Source: Hibiscus mutabilis | Lineage: Eukaryota > Streptophyta > Magnoliopsida > Malvales > Malvaceae | Direction: 5' to 3' | DNA length: 64,000 nucleotides | Assembly (NCBI GenBank): GCA_019671005.1 | Contig: CM033714.1 | Coordinates: forward strand, 82,203,909-82,267,908 | In this document: in pieces, positions 31,455 through 43,348 of the stretch | How positions within the stretch are numbered: position 1 is the stretch's first letter | Layout of the letters: every line of letters starts with the position of its first letter | The notes under the pieces: model-generated | Told to the model about the DNA's origin: nothing | The model's database searches: none | What the model saw: the letters and a program-made list of their open reading frames with translations, nothing else | Made by a program: the position numbers and the translations under genes

Positions 31455-31845
31455 ATATCGTGTACCGGGGCGAAAACATTTTGTTTCTACAAACGTCATA
31501 ATTTTAGGGGTTAAGGATTTAGTTTAGTGTCTTATTGTTTAGGGATTTAAGTTTATGTGCTTAGAATTCAAGGGTTATGGTTTGAATTTAGAGTTTAGGG
31601 TTAAAATTTAGGGGTTATAAGTAAAAACCTAAATCCCTCCCATATTACCTTAAACCCTAAACCCTAACATCTAAACCCTAACACTAAACCTTAAATTCTA
31701 ACCATAATCCCTAAATTTTAAACTCCTAAACCTAAAACTCTAAACTATAAACCTTAAACTAGATCTCTAAACTTTAAAATTAGGGCGCTTATAAAAAGAA
31801 AATGTTTCTACCGCATAATGCATCATATATTTTACCTTAATATTA
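31455..31845. repeat. Small hairpin element with TTTAGGG-rich arms (copy 1)
   Basis: The ends pair as 'cgaaaacattttgtttct' and its reverse 'agaaaatgtttctaccg'. The inner left arm is rich in ttagggtt and the right arm in aaccctaa, so the whole can fold back. It belongs to a family seen at least five more times in this window. Confidence 0.55.
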
Positions 31846-33465
31846 ACACTTATTTATTCAGGATTCGAATCATATTACTGTCGGAAAAAAAAGTAAAAAA
31901 CGAAAAAACAAAGAGGTGGGAAGAGATGAACATTGCACAGAACACCACCCCCAACAGTGAGATTACAATGTTAAAAGACAATCGACTTTAATTACGACCG
32001 AATCATCACAGAAATTTAAAAAAGAATATGATTCTCGAAAATGAACCAAACTCATCGTTTACGAAGCTCATTTAATTCACACATGCATCGGAGGTCTATC
32101 TTAGATGCTGAAGATGTCTGTTTCTTTTGCTTCCCTTAAACATATTATTTTTCCTTGAAATCTTCTTTTAGTTTTTTTAAAATTTTCACAGTATCCAAAC
32201 AACAATGAAGGTTCTTTTTCTTTGTCTCACTTCCCCAGAACATCTACTCTTTTAATTCTTTGAATAAACAAATGAATGTTTATATCATGTTACATATTAG
32301 GGTTGGATAAAGAATACGAGAAAATCGATTCGAAATATAATGTTTAGGTATTTAATTTGATTCAATTTTTTATCTATAAGTTAAAAATATCAATTATTTG
32401 AACATGTCTAGATTTTTTATTTGATTTGTAATTGCTTTTTTAATTTTTAGTAGAAAAATAAATATTTTATAGTAAATTAGTCGAAATACCTTAAAAAATT
32501 ATACTAGAAATTTAAAATAAATACTTTATTTGAATATATCTTAATTTTATTTTTATCTAATTTTTAATTATTTTTTAAAAAATATGTTAATTTTTATTAT
32601 GTATGAAATAACTTAAAAAAATTAGAAACCAGTGTACCGAATCAATAAAATTTGGTTCTATGGGGTTTGGTTTTTTTATATTGAATTTGATTTTATTTTA
32701 GATTTTTTTAATCACCAATATCTGACTTATTTGACATACTAACATAGATCGGGTTTTGCAGAGGTCTAATATGAGGGTGTTCCTCTCAAATCAATTTTTT
32801 TAAATTATAAAATTAAAATTTAAACCTTTAATCTTACTAAAAAACGTAATATTTTATTTTGTTAAATCAATTGATTGTCGACTAAAAAACTTTAAAATAA
32901 TTAAATTTTTTCTTCAAAATCGATTCTCGAACTGTTATCACTCTGAACTCTTATTGTATTAGAAAGAATATGATTTGTTTTATTAAATAATTACACAAAC
33001 AATAATGTTAAAAGATTTTGATTCGATTTATTTTATTGTCAAAGACATGAAAAGATGTTTGGAATCATGTGATGGGTCATTAAATGCAAGAGCGATGAAA
33101 AATTGAGAATACTGATGAGACTTAGGGTTCCTACAAAGCCACATATTTCAATATCAATCTCTCTCGAATTAAGATTCGAAATATATAAATAAACCCTAAA
33201 ATTTCATGTCAGGGTCTCATTAAGTTCCTTGTGGGAGGTTGTGTTGTTTACATACGATATGGTTTTGGTCGTAAAAGAATGTAGGTGGGTTAGAAAACTC
33301 GAATTCGATCCGGTAATATTCGAATTTGAACTCATGTGAGTTAAAGTAAAAAAAAGTTTATATAATATACATATTGTGTGTAGTCTTTAAGCTACACAAT
33401 CTTTTTTTTATTTTTTATTTTAAGAGTTAGGAGTTTAATCAGTAGAGTTTAAGGTTTGAGTTATA
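31846..33465. other. AT-rich intergenic DNA
   Basis: No supported gene, RNA or repeat border. Long A/T tracts and short Phe/Ile/Lys-type frames only. Confidence 0.45.
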
Positions 33466-33725
33466 TTTTGATATACAAGCTGTGTAAAAAAGTACAGAAC
33501 CCATCGTATTTAAGTTATAAAATTTAAAACATAAATCTCTAGCCCTAACACCCTAACACCTAAACTTTAAATCACAAACCCTAAACTCTAAATTTTAACC
33601 ATTAATCTTAAATTCTACACACTACAACCTAAACCCCTAAACACAACTTAAATATATAAAACTCTAAAATTGAAAGGTTTACGTAAACTAAAGTTTACAC
33701 AAGCTTAGGTATCAAAGTATTTTTC
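33465..33725. repeat. Small hairpin element with ACCCTAAA-rich arm (copy 2)
   Basis: The left end has 'gatatacaagctgtgtaaa' and the right end 'tttacacaagcttaggtat'. The interior has 'ccctaacaccctaac' and 'aaccctaaactctaaa'. Boundaries are approximate. Confidence 0.5.
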
Positions 33726-33825
33726 TTAAGGTTTATGATTAGAGATTTATATTTTAGTTTTTAAAGAGTAAATATACAAACTTGTATATAAAAAAACTCA
33801 AACATGATGGTCTAAATTTGACTCG

Positions 33826-33995
33826 AACCTAAAGTAAACCAAACCGAAAGAAATCAAAACTGAAAGCAATCTGAACTGAAATCAACCCGAATCGAAAAGC
33901 AAAATGAACTGAAAACAATCTGAACTGAAATTAACCCGAATCGAAAAGCAAAATGAACCGAAAGCAATCCGAACCGAAAATCAACTTAAACCGAA
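33826..33995. repeat. Tandem ~55-bp repeat, about 2.5 copies
   Basis: The unit holds 'gcaatctgaactgaaat', 'caacccgaatcgaaaag' and 'caaaatgaactgaaa'. It occurs at about 33860 and 33915, with partial copies either side. The region beyond (34140-34370) has related 'gacccgaaaatc' words. Confidence 0.6.
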
Positions 33996-35019
33996 GCAAC
34001 TTGAATTTAATTTACTTCGGTATGTATGTTTTATTATCATTTTGTATTATATTATTAATTAACAACCACCTTTAGTAATAGTTTAATAGTTTAATATCAT
34101 ATTTTCTCCTTTTAAAGATCACCCTCATATATTGGCCTGCCCGAAAAAAAGAATTGATACGATATTGCCCTGGACCGAAAATAACTGATTTGATATTGAG
34201 TTGACTCGAAAAGTCATCTAATCAGATATTGATCTGACTCAAAAATCAACAAATTTATTATTGACTAGACCCGAAAATCATCCGACTTGATATTGACCTG
34301 ACCCAACTCGAATTGAATATAAACTGAATTGAAAATCGACCTTGACTAGAAATTACCGACCCGATTGTCGCCTCTTTTTATCTTGAATAGAAGTAGAAAT
34401 TCAAAGATGAAACTCAATCGAGTCAAAACTAGCTCAAACTTACTACAACTTGAGCAACTTCAACTTGCTAAACCGGCTGAGTAAATGTGAACATATGAAC
34501 TTATGATTCAAATGATGAACAGAAGAAGGGTGTTATAAAATGTCAATTCAATATCTCCCATAGTTTTATCCAATTAGGCAAAACAATGGGCTGTAATAAT
34601 AAACCATTTTCTTGCATATGCTTTTAGATGATAACGACCTTGTAATGGTTCATTAATGATTGTAATAATGCAGGTTTAAGATGACTTGGTCAGCATGACT
34701 AAATGACCATACCCCATGACTCCAATGACCTAATCGTGTGATCGATGTATTTGGCAACAAAATCAAGTCGACGACCCATTGATAACGATTGAAAGATGAC
34801 TAAGTTCACGGGATTGATCTTCCAAAGGATCATTTTGTTAAAAAATATGAACCGTATTCCATGTATACATGTATGACCAATTGACAAACACTTGTTTAAA
34901 GCTTAGGATTTTCTTGATAATAAAATAAAAACGTATCAAAATCAAATTGTCCTGTAGTTGAAAAATTATCGTGTTATGTATGACAAATGATAACTCGTTG
35001 GATGCTATTTAAATTAAAA
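33996..35019. other. Intergenic DNA, nothing further recognised
   Basis: AT-rich with 'tattgacctgacccga' style words near 34200-34360 that look like a decayed repeat. There is no coding frame. Confidence 0.4.
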
Positions 35020-35433
35020 GTGAGTATTTGATCGAGTTGAATCGAAAAATTTCGAGTTAGTCGAGCTGGCGGTTTTGTAACTCAAATTCTATTTAAATTT
35101 TTTTCGATTTGAGTCGAGTTTATGAAATTCGAGTCAAGTCGAGTCGTGTTGTTCCAGTTTTTATTCAAATTTAAATGTAAACATTTAGCATGTTATGATA
35201 CTAATTGAGTCTAATTTAAACAACTTTCTATTATCATATATGATATACATATATATTTCTTCATATATATACATTTCTTCATATGCGATATACATTTATT
35301 ATACAGACTTGAGAAACTTAACTTGAAACCGATGCACTAATTACTAAAAATTTTAAATTATTCAAGTTATTTGAAGTTTCATTTTACAACTCGAACTTTA
35401 TTTAAAAAAATTTCGAATCGAATTTTACTCACC
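35020..35433. mobile_element. Short inverted-repeat element (hAT-like MITE candidate)
   Basis: The ends read GTGAGTATTTGATCGAG and, reversed from the right, GGTGAGTAAAATTCGATTCG. Inside are paired 'cgagttagtcgagc' and 'tcgaatcgaa' words. No clean target duplication could be fixed. Confidence 0.45.
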
Positions 35434-35777
35434 TTAATTTAAGTGACTTTTTAAAATCTACCGGAATGATAGATATGTGTATCCTAATCACAATATTCGT
35501 AAAATCATGTGTATAAAATATAATATACGCACTTGTTATATGTTGTTGACCGTTGGTTGAGGTAATTAAAGATTTGGGTCAAAACTATGTGTATAATATA
35601 ATTATGTAGATTGGTATAATTTATACATGGATCTAGAGAGGGGAGCCCTTGTTGGCTTGTTGTGCTCACGTGAATGTTTGTGTGGCTAACAAAGTAACAG
35701 ACATTCACGTAGAGGCTCGCCTCACCTCTCTCAAGGGTCAGCAGTGGCGCTTTTAGGGTCCTTATTTTTCATTTTTT

Positions 35778-36623
35778 GGCTTATATATCATATTAGTACT
35801 TAAAGTATACTATTTTTTTCATTTTGGTACTTAAAATATTTTTTGGTCAAAATAAGTACTTAAAATATACTTTTTGGTTAAATTAGGTACCTAAAGTATA
35901 ATTTTTTCGACAGAGTAAGTACCTAAAGTATATTTTTTGGTCAAAACAAGTAGCTAAAGTATATTTCTTTTCGTTAAAATAGGCACATAATGTATTTTTA
36001 ATTAGGGTAATTATTCTACACACAAGCGCTTGTAAAAACTTTTTTACACAAGCACCTTATTTTTAGGGGTTAGAGACTCTGTTTTGGGTTTAAAGTTTAG
36101 GGGTTTAAGTGTAGTAATTTTGAACTTAGGGGTTGTTGATAGAGTTTTTGGATTTGGGGTTAAAATTTAGGTTTATAGGTTAAAACCTAAATTCCTGTCC
36201 ATATCACCCTAAATCCTAAATTCTAACCGTGAACCCTAAATTCTAATCTCCTACACTAAAAATCCCTAAACTATAAACCCTAAAATAAAACCCTAAACCC
36301 TATAATTGAGGCGCTTGTGGAAACAAAAGTTTTCACCACCGGTGTATAGAATAATAATCCTTTTAATTAATGTCACATGACATTTTTTAGGAACCTATAT
36401 AAAAAATATGTATACGTTAAGTACCTATTTTGACTTTAAAAATACTTTAGATACTTACTTTGACGATAAAATACTTTAAGTACTTATTTTGACCAAAAAT
36501 TATACTTTAGGTACCCAATTTAACCAAAAAGTATATTTTAAGTACTTATTTTGACCAAAAAATATTTTAAGTACTAAAATAAAAAAATTGATATACTTTA
36601 AGTACTAATATAATATATAAGCC
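35778..36623. mobile_element. Foldback element with ~35-bp repeats in both arms
   Basis: The ends are GGCTTATATATCATATTAG and its near-perfect inverse at 36590-36623. Each ~230-bp arm contains about five short repeats of the type 'ttggtcaaaataagtactt' plus 'aaaatata'. A second, different hairpin element (36005-36360) sits at the centre. No transposase and no exact target duplication. Confidence 0.65.
36005..36360. repeat. Nested hairpin element with TTTAGGG-rich arms (copy 3)
   Basis: It has 'ctacacacaagcgcttgt' at the left and 'cgcttgtggaaacaaaag' then 'ggtgtatagaata' at the right, with 'aggggtttaag' and 'ccctaaaccctataatt' inside. It is nested in the centre of the foldback element at 35778-36623. 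Confidence 0.55.
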
Positions 36624-37214
36624 CTTTTTTCTGCAACTTGCATGTTGATGATGTGGCCTTGACTTGACCTATAATATATATCTCCCCATATACATATTGT
36701 TGTTATTATTTTGGCCTAAATTTAAGGAACGAATCTAAAAATTCAAGAATAAAGGTTCGAAATATATTTTTAATTATGTACTAACCTTTTCAGAAATATA
36801 ACAATAAATTAAACTTTTCCCCCCTCAAAAATAGGTATGAGAATGCTCCAACCAAGTAAGGACGAAGCCATGTTGGTATTGGGAGGGGCTGTTGCCCTCC
36901 ATGCTCGAAAATATCCCAACCCAAATCCATACGTTATTGCACAAAAAATTGTACAAGGAAATAACGAAATCAATACAGCAACAGACACCACAAACAATCA
37001 AAATAACAATAAAGTTTGATAATATGTTATTGAAAATGGTCATGTATTAAATGAAAATTTCACTTTGATCCTTATAGTGTTTTTTTTGTTAGTTTAACCC
37101 TTCAACTTTCATTACACAGTCGTTATTAAAAAAATATGACGTGGCCTATTAAGGTTTACCAATTGTAATAAGAGAAAAGAATGTTAAAAAATTTCTAAAA
37201 TGAATAAAAATAAA

Positions 37215-37677
37215 GGCATAATGCTACAAAATATCCCTATCGTTTAAATAAATAGTCATTTTGGCTCATATTTTCTTTTTTTTGAAGTAATTTAACTCTC
37301 AACGTTTCATCTTGGGTCAAAATAGCCCATTTACGGATGAAAATTGTTAGTCGACTGACAATAAACAACTTGAAATTACTTAACATAATGACACATCAGA
37401 AGAAAAAATATTTTATATTTCATACATTTTTTTAAAAATTATTTTTTAACTCATGTGTCATTCTATAAAGTCGGCATATGTGCTTATATGACATTGCTAT
37501 CGCGGTGCGCACTGCCATGTTTTGTCATCTCATTTCAAACTATTTATTGTCAGCTGACCAACGGTTTTTATTTGTAGATAGGTTATTTTGACTCAAAATG
37601 AAACGTTAAGTGTTAAATTACTTAAAATAAAATATGAGCTAAAATGACTATTTTGGGACATTTTTTGACATTATGCC
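37215..37677. mobile_element. MULE-type MITE (long inverted ends)
   Basis: The ends are GGCATAATGCTAC and, reversed, GGCATAATGTCAA, with arms of ~200 bp ('tcattttggctcatatttt', 'tcaacgtttcatcttgggtc'). Flanks AAAAATAAA (37206-37214) and AAAAACAAA (37678-37686) match 8 of 9. A GC-richer 'atcgcggtgcgcactgcc' lies near 37500. There is no coding capacity. Confidence 0.75.
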
Positions 37678-37737
37678 AAAAACAAAACAAAAAAATCCAA
37701 AGCTTAATGCAAATAACCATTTCTTATATTTTGATAT

Positions 37738-37762
37738 ATGTATATATATATATATATATATG
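37738..37762. repeat. (TA)n microsatellite
   Basis: A simple TA run, about 12 units. Confidence 0.9.
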
Positions 37763-38749
37763 AATTTTATGAGTTTTTATATTTTAAATGTTTTAATGAA
37801 TTTTTAATATTTTAGAAAACTAAACATAATTACATTTTAAAAAGTATGAATTTAAAAATCATAAATTCCGACTTTTTGGTACTTTTGAATACGTTTAAAA
37901 CTTTTTAACTATTTTTTAAATTTTTTAACATTAATTATATCTGACAAAACCTGATTAAGTTTAGTGAGATTTTTTATGAAAATATCAAGAGGCCAAGGTA
38001 ATAAACGGAATGAAAGTTGAAAAATTAAATTATAAAAAAATAAAAAATGATCAAATAAATTTTTTATTAAAGTACTATAACCGTTTTAGATATTAAGCAA
38101 AAAAAAAAAAAACAAGATGAAAGAACGTGGATTGCAACTAACCCTATTTGTAGGGTGTGTATAGGTTGCGATATGATCGCAATATGGTTACAGTGCGACA
38201 CCAAGAAAAAATGTTATAAAACATAAAAGTTAAAATATTATACTAACCGAAAATATTATATTTCTTAGTAATATTTTAGGTTGGTAGTTTCACGACAAGT
38301 GTCGATATTTATAGTCAAGTTTCGATACTTACAAAAAAAACTTAAAATGTTATAAGAAGTTATAAGTATCGATACTCAGAACTAAGTTTCAATACTTAAC
38401 CACCCACCTAAAATATTATAAAAAAAATATAATATTTTTTATTTTAAATTTTATATTTTATAATATTTTTAGATAGTGTCAGACGTAACTTTATTGTGAC
38501 TCTATTTTACGTTAGACTCCCACCTATTTTGTATATTATAGGCGGCCAACTATCACACACGAGCGCTTGGGCGGCGGTCAACCGTTACCGTTGTGCTTTT
38601 ACTCAGTTTAGGGCCCGATGGTGTTGGGCGGTCGCTTCTTTTCGGCACATTATACGTATTTAATTTCCTTCACTCAATTAAATATAAGTGGAGCGGTGAA
38701 AGATGAAATGTTACATTTTTTTACTTTTAAAGTATTTATGAGAATAAAT
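37763..38749. other. AT-rich intergenic DNA
   Basis: No gene. 38270-38420 has scattered TCGATAC words like those in the Copia-like solo LTR. 38530-38640 is a short GC-richer patch ('cgcttgggcggcggtcaacc') without a frame. Confidence 0.4.
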
Positions 38750-39612
38750 TAGGGTGCTTATCGAGCGAGTTGATCACGAGTTGAGTAATATTTGATTCGT
38801 ACTCGTTAAAAATTTTCGTTGTTCAACTCGTTGCTTGTTAAGCTCGATAACTTATGCTTGTTAAAAAATCTCGTTGCTCGACTCAACTTGTTGCTCGTTA
38901 AGCTCGTCAAAAATTTTACCTTATTTTTTAAAAAATATAGGCAAAAACTAGTGATACTATTAAAGCTTAATATAAAAGTACAAATTTTGAAGAAAAATGT
39001 TAGGGACGAGGAGATAAATAAAAGAACATATCATGACCGAGTTAGAGATGAAGTCGACATTCAAGTGTGAGACTCTTTTTAGTTTCTCAACAATCTTCGA
39101 TGAACAACAAAAGAAAGAAAGCCTTAGGAATTTCGATATTTTGACTTTCAATCGTATTTTTTACATGGAAACTAAAGATTTTTTCTTCCATTTTTTATTT
39201 TTATACAGAGTAATAATAAAAGAAAAAGAAAATGCTTTAATAAAAAGCTAATTATTATAAATTAATTTTTTATTAATGCAAATTAACTTTTAAAATTTTC
39301 GAAAAATACAAAAACGTTTTGAAAATTTGAAGCTAAATATTTTATTGATAAATTACTTAGGCACCTAACAAGTCACTAAACCTTTTTAGAGTTTCAACTG
39401 ACATTTGAACTTCTTGAAACATAATTTTTTAAGGTAACAACAAAAAATCATTAAAAATTTATTAAAAAAATAACGAGCTGCTCGCGAACTTATCAAGTCG
39501 AGTGGGTCCTTGCTCGACTCAACTCGTTAAGATCTCAAGTCGAGCGTTAATTGAGTTTTGTCTGAATCGATCTTGAGCTGTTTGCGAGCTGCTCAACTCA
39601 ACAAGCACCATA
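38750..39612. mobile_element. hAT-like non-autonomous element candidate
   Basis: The ends are TAGGGTGCTTATCGAG and, reversed, TATGGTGCTTGTTGAG. Many subterminal CTCGTTAAGCTCG / CGAGCTGCTCGCG words lie in both ends, a pattern typical of hAT elements. Flanking 8-mers GAATAAAT and GAAATAAG match only partly. The short open frames inside are not transposase. Confidence 0.5.
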
Positions 39613-41079
39613 GAAATAAGTCTAATTATTTTTTATATTTTATTAATTTATATGAAATAGACATTGATTATAAATTTTAAAATTTTTTCATATTTCGAGT
39701 AAATTAATAATCCATTTTTTTCAGTTTGAATCTTACCAAAACTTGGTTACAAAGAGATTTTGACGAGGCTGATTTTTTCCTTTAAAAAAAATCCAATTTT
39801 TAAACAATTCTATTGAATATTAGTTTAGAAGAGATTAGGGTATTTTAGTTTCGGCCTTCTAAGTTTGCCTCAATGTTCAAACTTCGTTTGTCCTTTACTT
39901 GAAGTGCATCGGGTAACTTCATTTTTATTTCTTTTGAAATCATGCTTTTATTCATCCAGTGGTTCTATTTTGGACCGACATGAACCCAACAAGTCTAATC
40001 CTAGTTATCAACAAAATGGTGAGGAATACTGTTAGTCAATAGTTGAGCTAGGTACCTTTTCATTTTATTTGTCTATTTATGCATTCATTTCTATAAAATA
40101 ATCTCTAATGGCTTTATATTGGAATTCGAATAATAATTTGGTCGAACACCACAATCCAGAGTCAAAACAGAAAATTAAATCAAAATAACTTTAAGCAAAA
40201 TTCACAAGATAAGATTACAATCAAAATAAATTTTAAAGATAAATTTCATATAGTTTATAATTTTTTTAATAGTCGGCGATTACAAGTTAATCTATTTATA
40301 GATATTTTAAACCTTCGAACAAAATACATATAACTTACAAATAAAGCGATTAAATTTAAATCTCTTAAAATAAGTATCATCTGTTTTTTTTACTGAAAAC
40401 ACTTGTTAAGTTCAAATAATTTACTCTTCTTATCCCATAACTTCTAAAACCTCAACATTATTGTTTAGTCAAAGTCTCATTAATTGTATCTAGATATTTT
40501 TAGGCAATTTTATATTTTGTATGAACAAAAATTATTTGTTGTTTTTGTGATTCTTTTTATGTCAAATGATTAAAAAATTAAATTTTAAATTATAATTTTA
40601 AATTCTAAAAAATATACCATACACTAAATACTTTAAACCTAATTTTTAATATTGTGACATAAATATGAGCATAAAAAAGGCAAATATTTCTACTCATTAT
40701 ATATAAATAAATATATTTATTATAAATCACGAGACATAGATGAAATGATAAAAGTATCTTATTTTCTAACGAGTGGTTGGGAGTTCGATCATCTCTCTAG
40801 AATGAAACAACTTTAAAATTTATAGTTAATGTTTACTCTATATAAACCAACATAACACAAAAAATTAATAGTCGGATGCATTGATAAACAAAGAAAAAAA
40901 AACTCTATCATAAGTCGTGCCCAAAAACATCTCTACCAACTATGTTACCATGTCAAATGCTAGTAGTTAAGTACTATGTATACATTATGCAAATATTATA
41001 TTGAAGTATTAATATAAAGAGTGAAGACAAACTTAGCATAGTTGAGCAATGGAACACTGGGGCACACATGTTCTTTGGC
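39613..41079. other. AT-rich intergenic DNA upstream of the LBD gene
   Basis: No coding frame or defined repeat. The last few hundred bases are the likely LBD promoter, but apart from the TATA box no motif is strong enough to list. Confidence 0.4.
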
Positions 41080-41089
41080 TATTATAAAT
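41080..41089 (+). promoter_or_regulatory. TATA box of the LBD gene
   Basis: TATTATAAAT in 'ggctattataaatgtgcc', 115 bp before the start codon, in a less AT-rich setting than its surroundings. Confidence 0.5.
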
Positions 41090-41203
41090 GTGCCTAAACC
41101 TCTAAACTAATGCAATCCCGTGCCTCTATTCACACCCATTGTTCCTTTCTTTTCTTTTTCTCTTGGTACTTTCTTCACAAAACCACAGTTTCAGTTCCCA
41201 AAA

Positions 41204-41856
41204 ATGGGGGGAAATTCACCATGTGCTTCCTGCAAGTTGCTTCGTCGCCGCTGCGCCACGGACTGCATCTTCGCCCCGTACTTCCCTTCCGACGATCCCC
41301 ACAAGTTCGCCATCGTTCACAAGGTTTTCGGTGCTAGCAATGTCAGCAAAATGCTACAGGTTAAATATACATATATATATATATATATATATATCACATG
41401 ATTTTTATATATCTATGTTCTTAATGTGAACAATTTATATATGTATATGTACATAAGCAGGAGCTACCCGTGCAGCAAAGGGCGGATGCAGTGAGCAGTT
41501 TGGTGTACGAAGCGAATGCGAGGGTGAGGGATCCGGTTTACGGATGCGTCGGGGCAATTTCGTTTTTGCAGAGCCAGGTTTCCGAGCTCCAAATGCAGCT
41601 TGCCGTGGCTCAAGCGGAGATGCTTTGTATTCAGATGCAGCAGCAAGTCCAAGACCCTATGGTTCAACAGTTTCCTAACCCGGCCGCCGCTAACACCAGC
41701 GGTGCCGTTGGTCAATTATCGGAGGACGACATCTGTTACGACGACAAACAATTTCTTGTCCACAATCATCATCATCAGTTCATCAATTCTAGTAATGTAA
41801 TTCATGATCAATATTCTCTCAAGAGAGAAACCATCTTCGGTGACATGGTTTCTTAA
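41204..41856 (+). CDS. LOB-domain transcription factor (LBD12-like, class I)
   Basis: Two exons, 41204-41359 and 41461-41856, give a 183-residue protein. The intron is 101 bp (CAG|GTTAAA..AAGCAG|GAG), phase 0, at the conserved LOB position after MLQ. The N-terminal half is a complete LOB domain: CASCKLLRRRCATDC (CX2CX6CX3C zinc-binding block, residues 7-21), FAPYFPSDDPHKFAIVHKVF, GASNVSKMLQ with ELPVQQRADAVSSLVYEANA (GAS block), RDPVYGCVGAI and a leucine-zipper-like SFLQSQVSELQMQLAVAQAE. The acidic, Gln/His-rich C-terminus is variable, as expected. MGGNSPCASC at the start matches LBD12-type proteins, which fixes the ATG. LBD factors are nuclear and act in organ boundary and meristem development. 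No defects were seen. Confidence 0.93.
41371..41394. repeat. (AT)12 microsatellite in the LBD intron
   Basis: A simple AT run 11 bp after the intron's 5' splice site, making up a quarter of the intron. Confidence 0.9.
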
Positions 41857-42512
41857 TAATAAAATCTCTCAGTTTTCTTGTTTTTCTTCTTCTTCTTCTT
41901 CTCTAATAACATAGAAGTTTCCTATTAATTTAGAGTCCAATCGAATCAAATTATAATAAAACTCAAACACTTTACTTAAGAGAACACTAAATTTCTTATG
42001 ACTCGAATTTTTTAATGATTTTTTCTGGGTTTTTTTTCTAGCCGAAAAGTGGAATCTAATTTCTTCAAGTCTCTTTGGTTTTTAAATTATTAAAATGACA
42101 AGTTGAGACAGACTATAGAGTATGTGATAGGACAACAAATCAAGATTTAAAAAGGAGTAAGTTCATAAGGTCAACTCTAGCATGTGAGAAGTGAAGTATA
42201 ACTAGGGTTTCTTTCCATTACTTCGATTTAATTTTTAAAAATATATATTTATATTCCGTCAGTAAAATATAGAAGGATTGTTATTATTTATTTTATATAT
42301 TTAGTAATTAGTGGTAGGGTTTTTTTAATAAGAGAATACGGTTAAAAATATTTAAAGATTGAACTTCAAATTGATGTTAATTGAAAAATTGATCATTATT
42401 TTATTTATGATTAATTTGTGTGTACTGAGAATAAAATCAAAAGTTTCCTTTTGCTGTATTCTTTATATATCTCACCAATGGTTTAAAATCATATAGATTA
42501 ATGATTATTTTT
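41857..42512. other. LBD 3' UTR and intergenic DNA
   Basis: Tandem stop codons (TAATAA) and a CTT-rich stretch at about 41880-41902 follow the CDS. The remainder is AT-rich with no further feature. Confidence 0.45.
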
Positions 42513-43348
42513 GGGTAAAGTACATTGTTGGTCACAAAACTTTTAGGGTGTATTTATTTTGGTCACTAAACTTTTAAAATTTTTATTGGGATCATTCAAC
42601 TTTTAAAACGCTTTTATTTTGGTCCCTCTTATTATATTCTATTAGAAAATACTGACGTGGCCCACTAATTTTTATTTTCTTCCATAAGAATATATTTGAG
42701 TCTCACTGTTGATTAAACCATCCTACACACTCTTCTTTTTCTTCTTCTTCCCCAAATCTCTGCAACTTTTACATGCTCATTTGCTTTGCTCTTAGAAACA
42801 GATAATGGTAGCTTTGGATGCTTACCTTCAGTTTCAAAAAGTATAGATGGTGCTGGTTTTAGAACTCCCCAATCGAAGAGAGTAGTCCCCACTAGCATGT
42901 CGCCTCCATTAGATGCTTCAACTGATCTCACTTCCAAGAAAGAGACTCTCGCAAGGAATAATAATAGTAATAGTACCAGATCGACTTTCAGTGAGTTGGA
43001 TCGCATAAAGCCCCCTGTTTTGAAGACTGGAATTGCTAAGCCGAGGAAATCTATGTTTTTAAGGCCTATGATAATATCGAAAGCAGTGACCTTGGAATCC
43101 TGGAGTCGAGAGAAGTTGCAGACTGCGGGGATTTCAGGTTGGAAACAAAACTTGTACTCTTTGCTAATGCCCATGATGAAAAAAAGTTGAGAAATATGGT
43201 TCTCGGGTGGTTTCTTTTCATGATGAGAACTTAGAGATCAAAATGAAAAGCGCTTTAAAAATTGGGTGACTCCAATAAAAAATTTAAAAGTTCGGTGATA
43301 AAAATGAACGCGCCTTATAACTTCAGTGACAATCGGTATACTTTATTT
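42513..43348. mobile_element. MULE-like inverted-repeat element with captured unique sequence
   Basis: The left arm GGGTAAAGTACATTGTTGG continues with 'ggtcactaaacttttaaaat' and 'gggatcattcaacttttaaa'. The right arm reversed gives 'aaataaagtataccgattg', 'atcaccgaacttttaaattt' and 'ggagtcacccaatttttaaa'. The arms are about 110-130 bp. The ~500 bp between them is GC-richer, unrelated to the arms, and open on both strands. AT-rich flanks prevent a clear target duplication. Confidence 0.65.
42786..43190 (+). pseudogene. Captured Ser/Lys-rich coding fragment, unidentified
   Basis: A 134-codon frame has normal plant coding composition: GSFGCLPSVSKSIDGAGFRT, SKRVVPTSMSPPLDAST, LARNNNSNSTRSTFSELDR, KPPVLKTGIAKPRKSMFLRP. 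It has no ATG at its 5' edge (the first codon is TTG) and starts inside the MULE-like element, so it is probably an internal exon piece. The minus strand is also open for 154 codons (42713-43174) with a hydrophobic LVLLLLLFLARV run, but its composition looks like the antisense of the Ser/Asn-rich frame. I recognise no family. Confidence 0.4.

Noticed and set aside
42713..43174. 154-residue minus-strand frame with a Leu-rich stretch
   Set aside because: Its composition is what the antisense of the Ser/Asn-rich plus-strand frame would give; the plus frame looks more like real coding sequence. Neither is proven.
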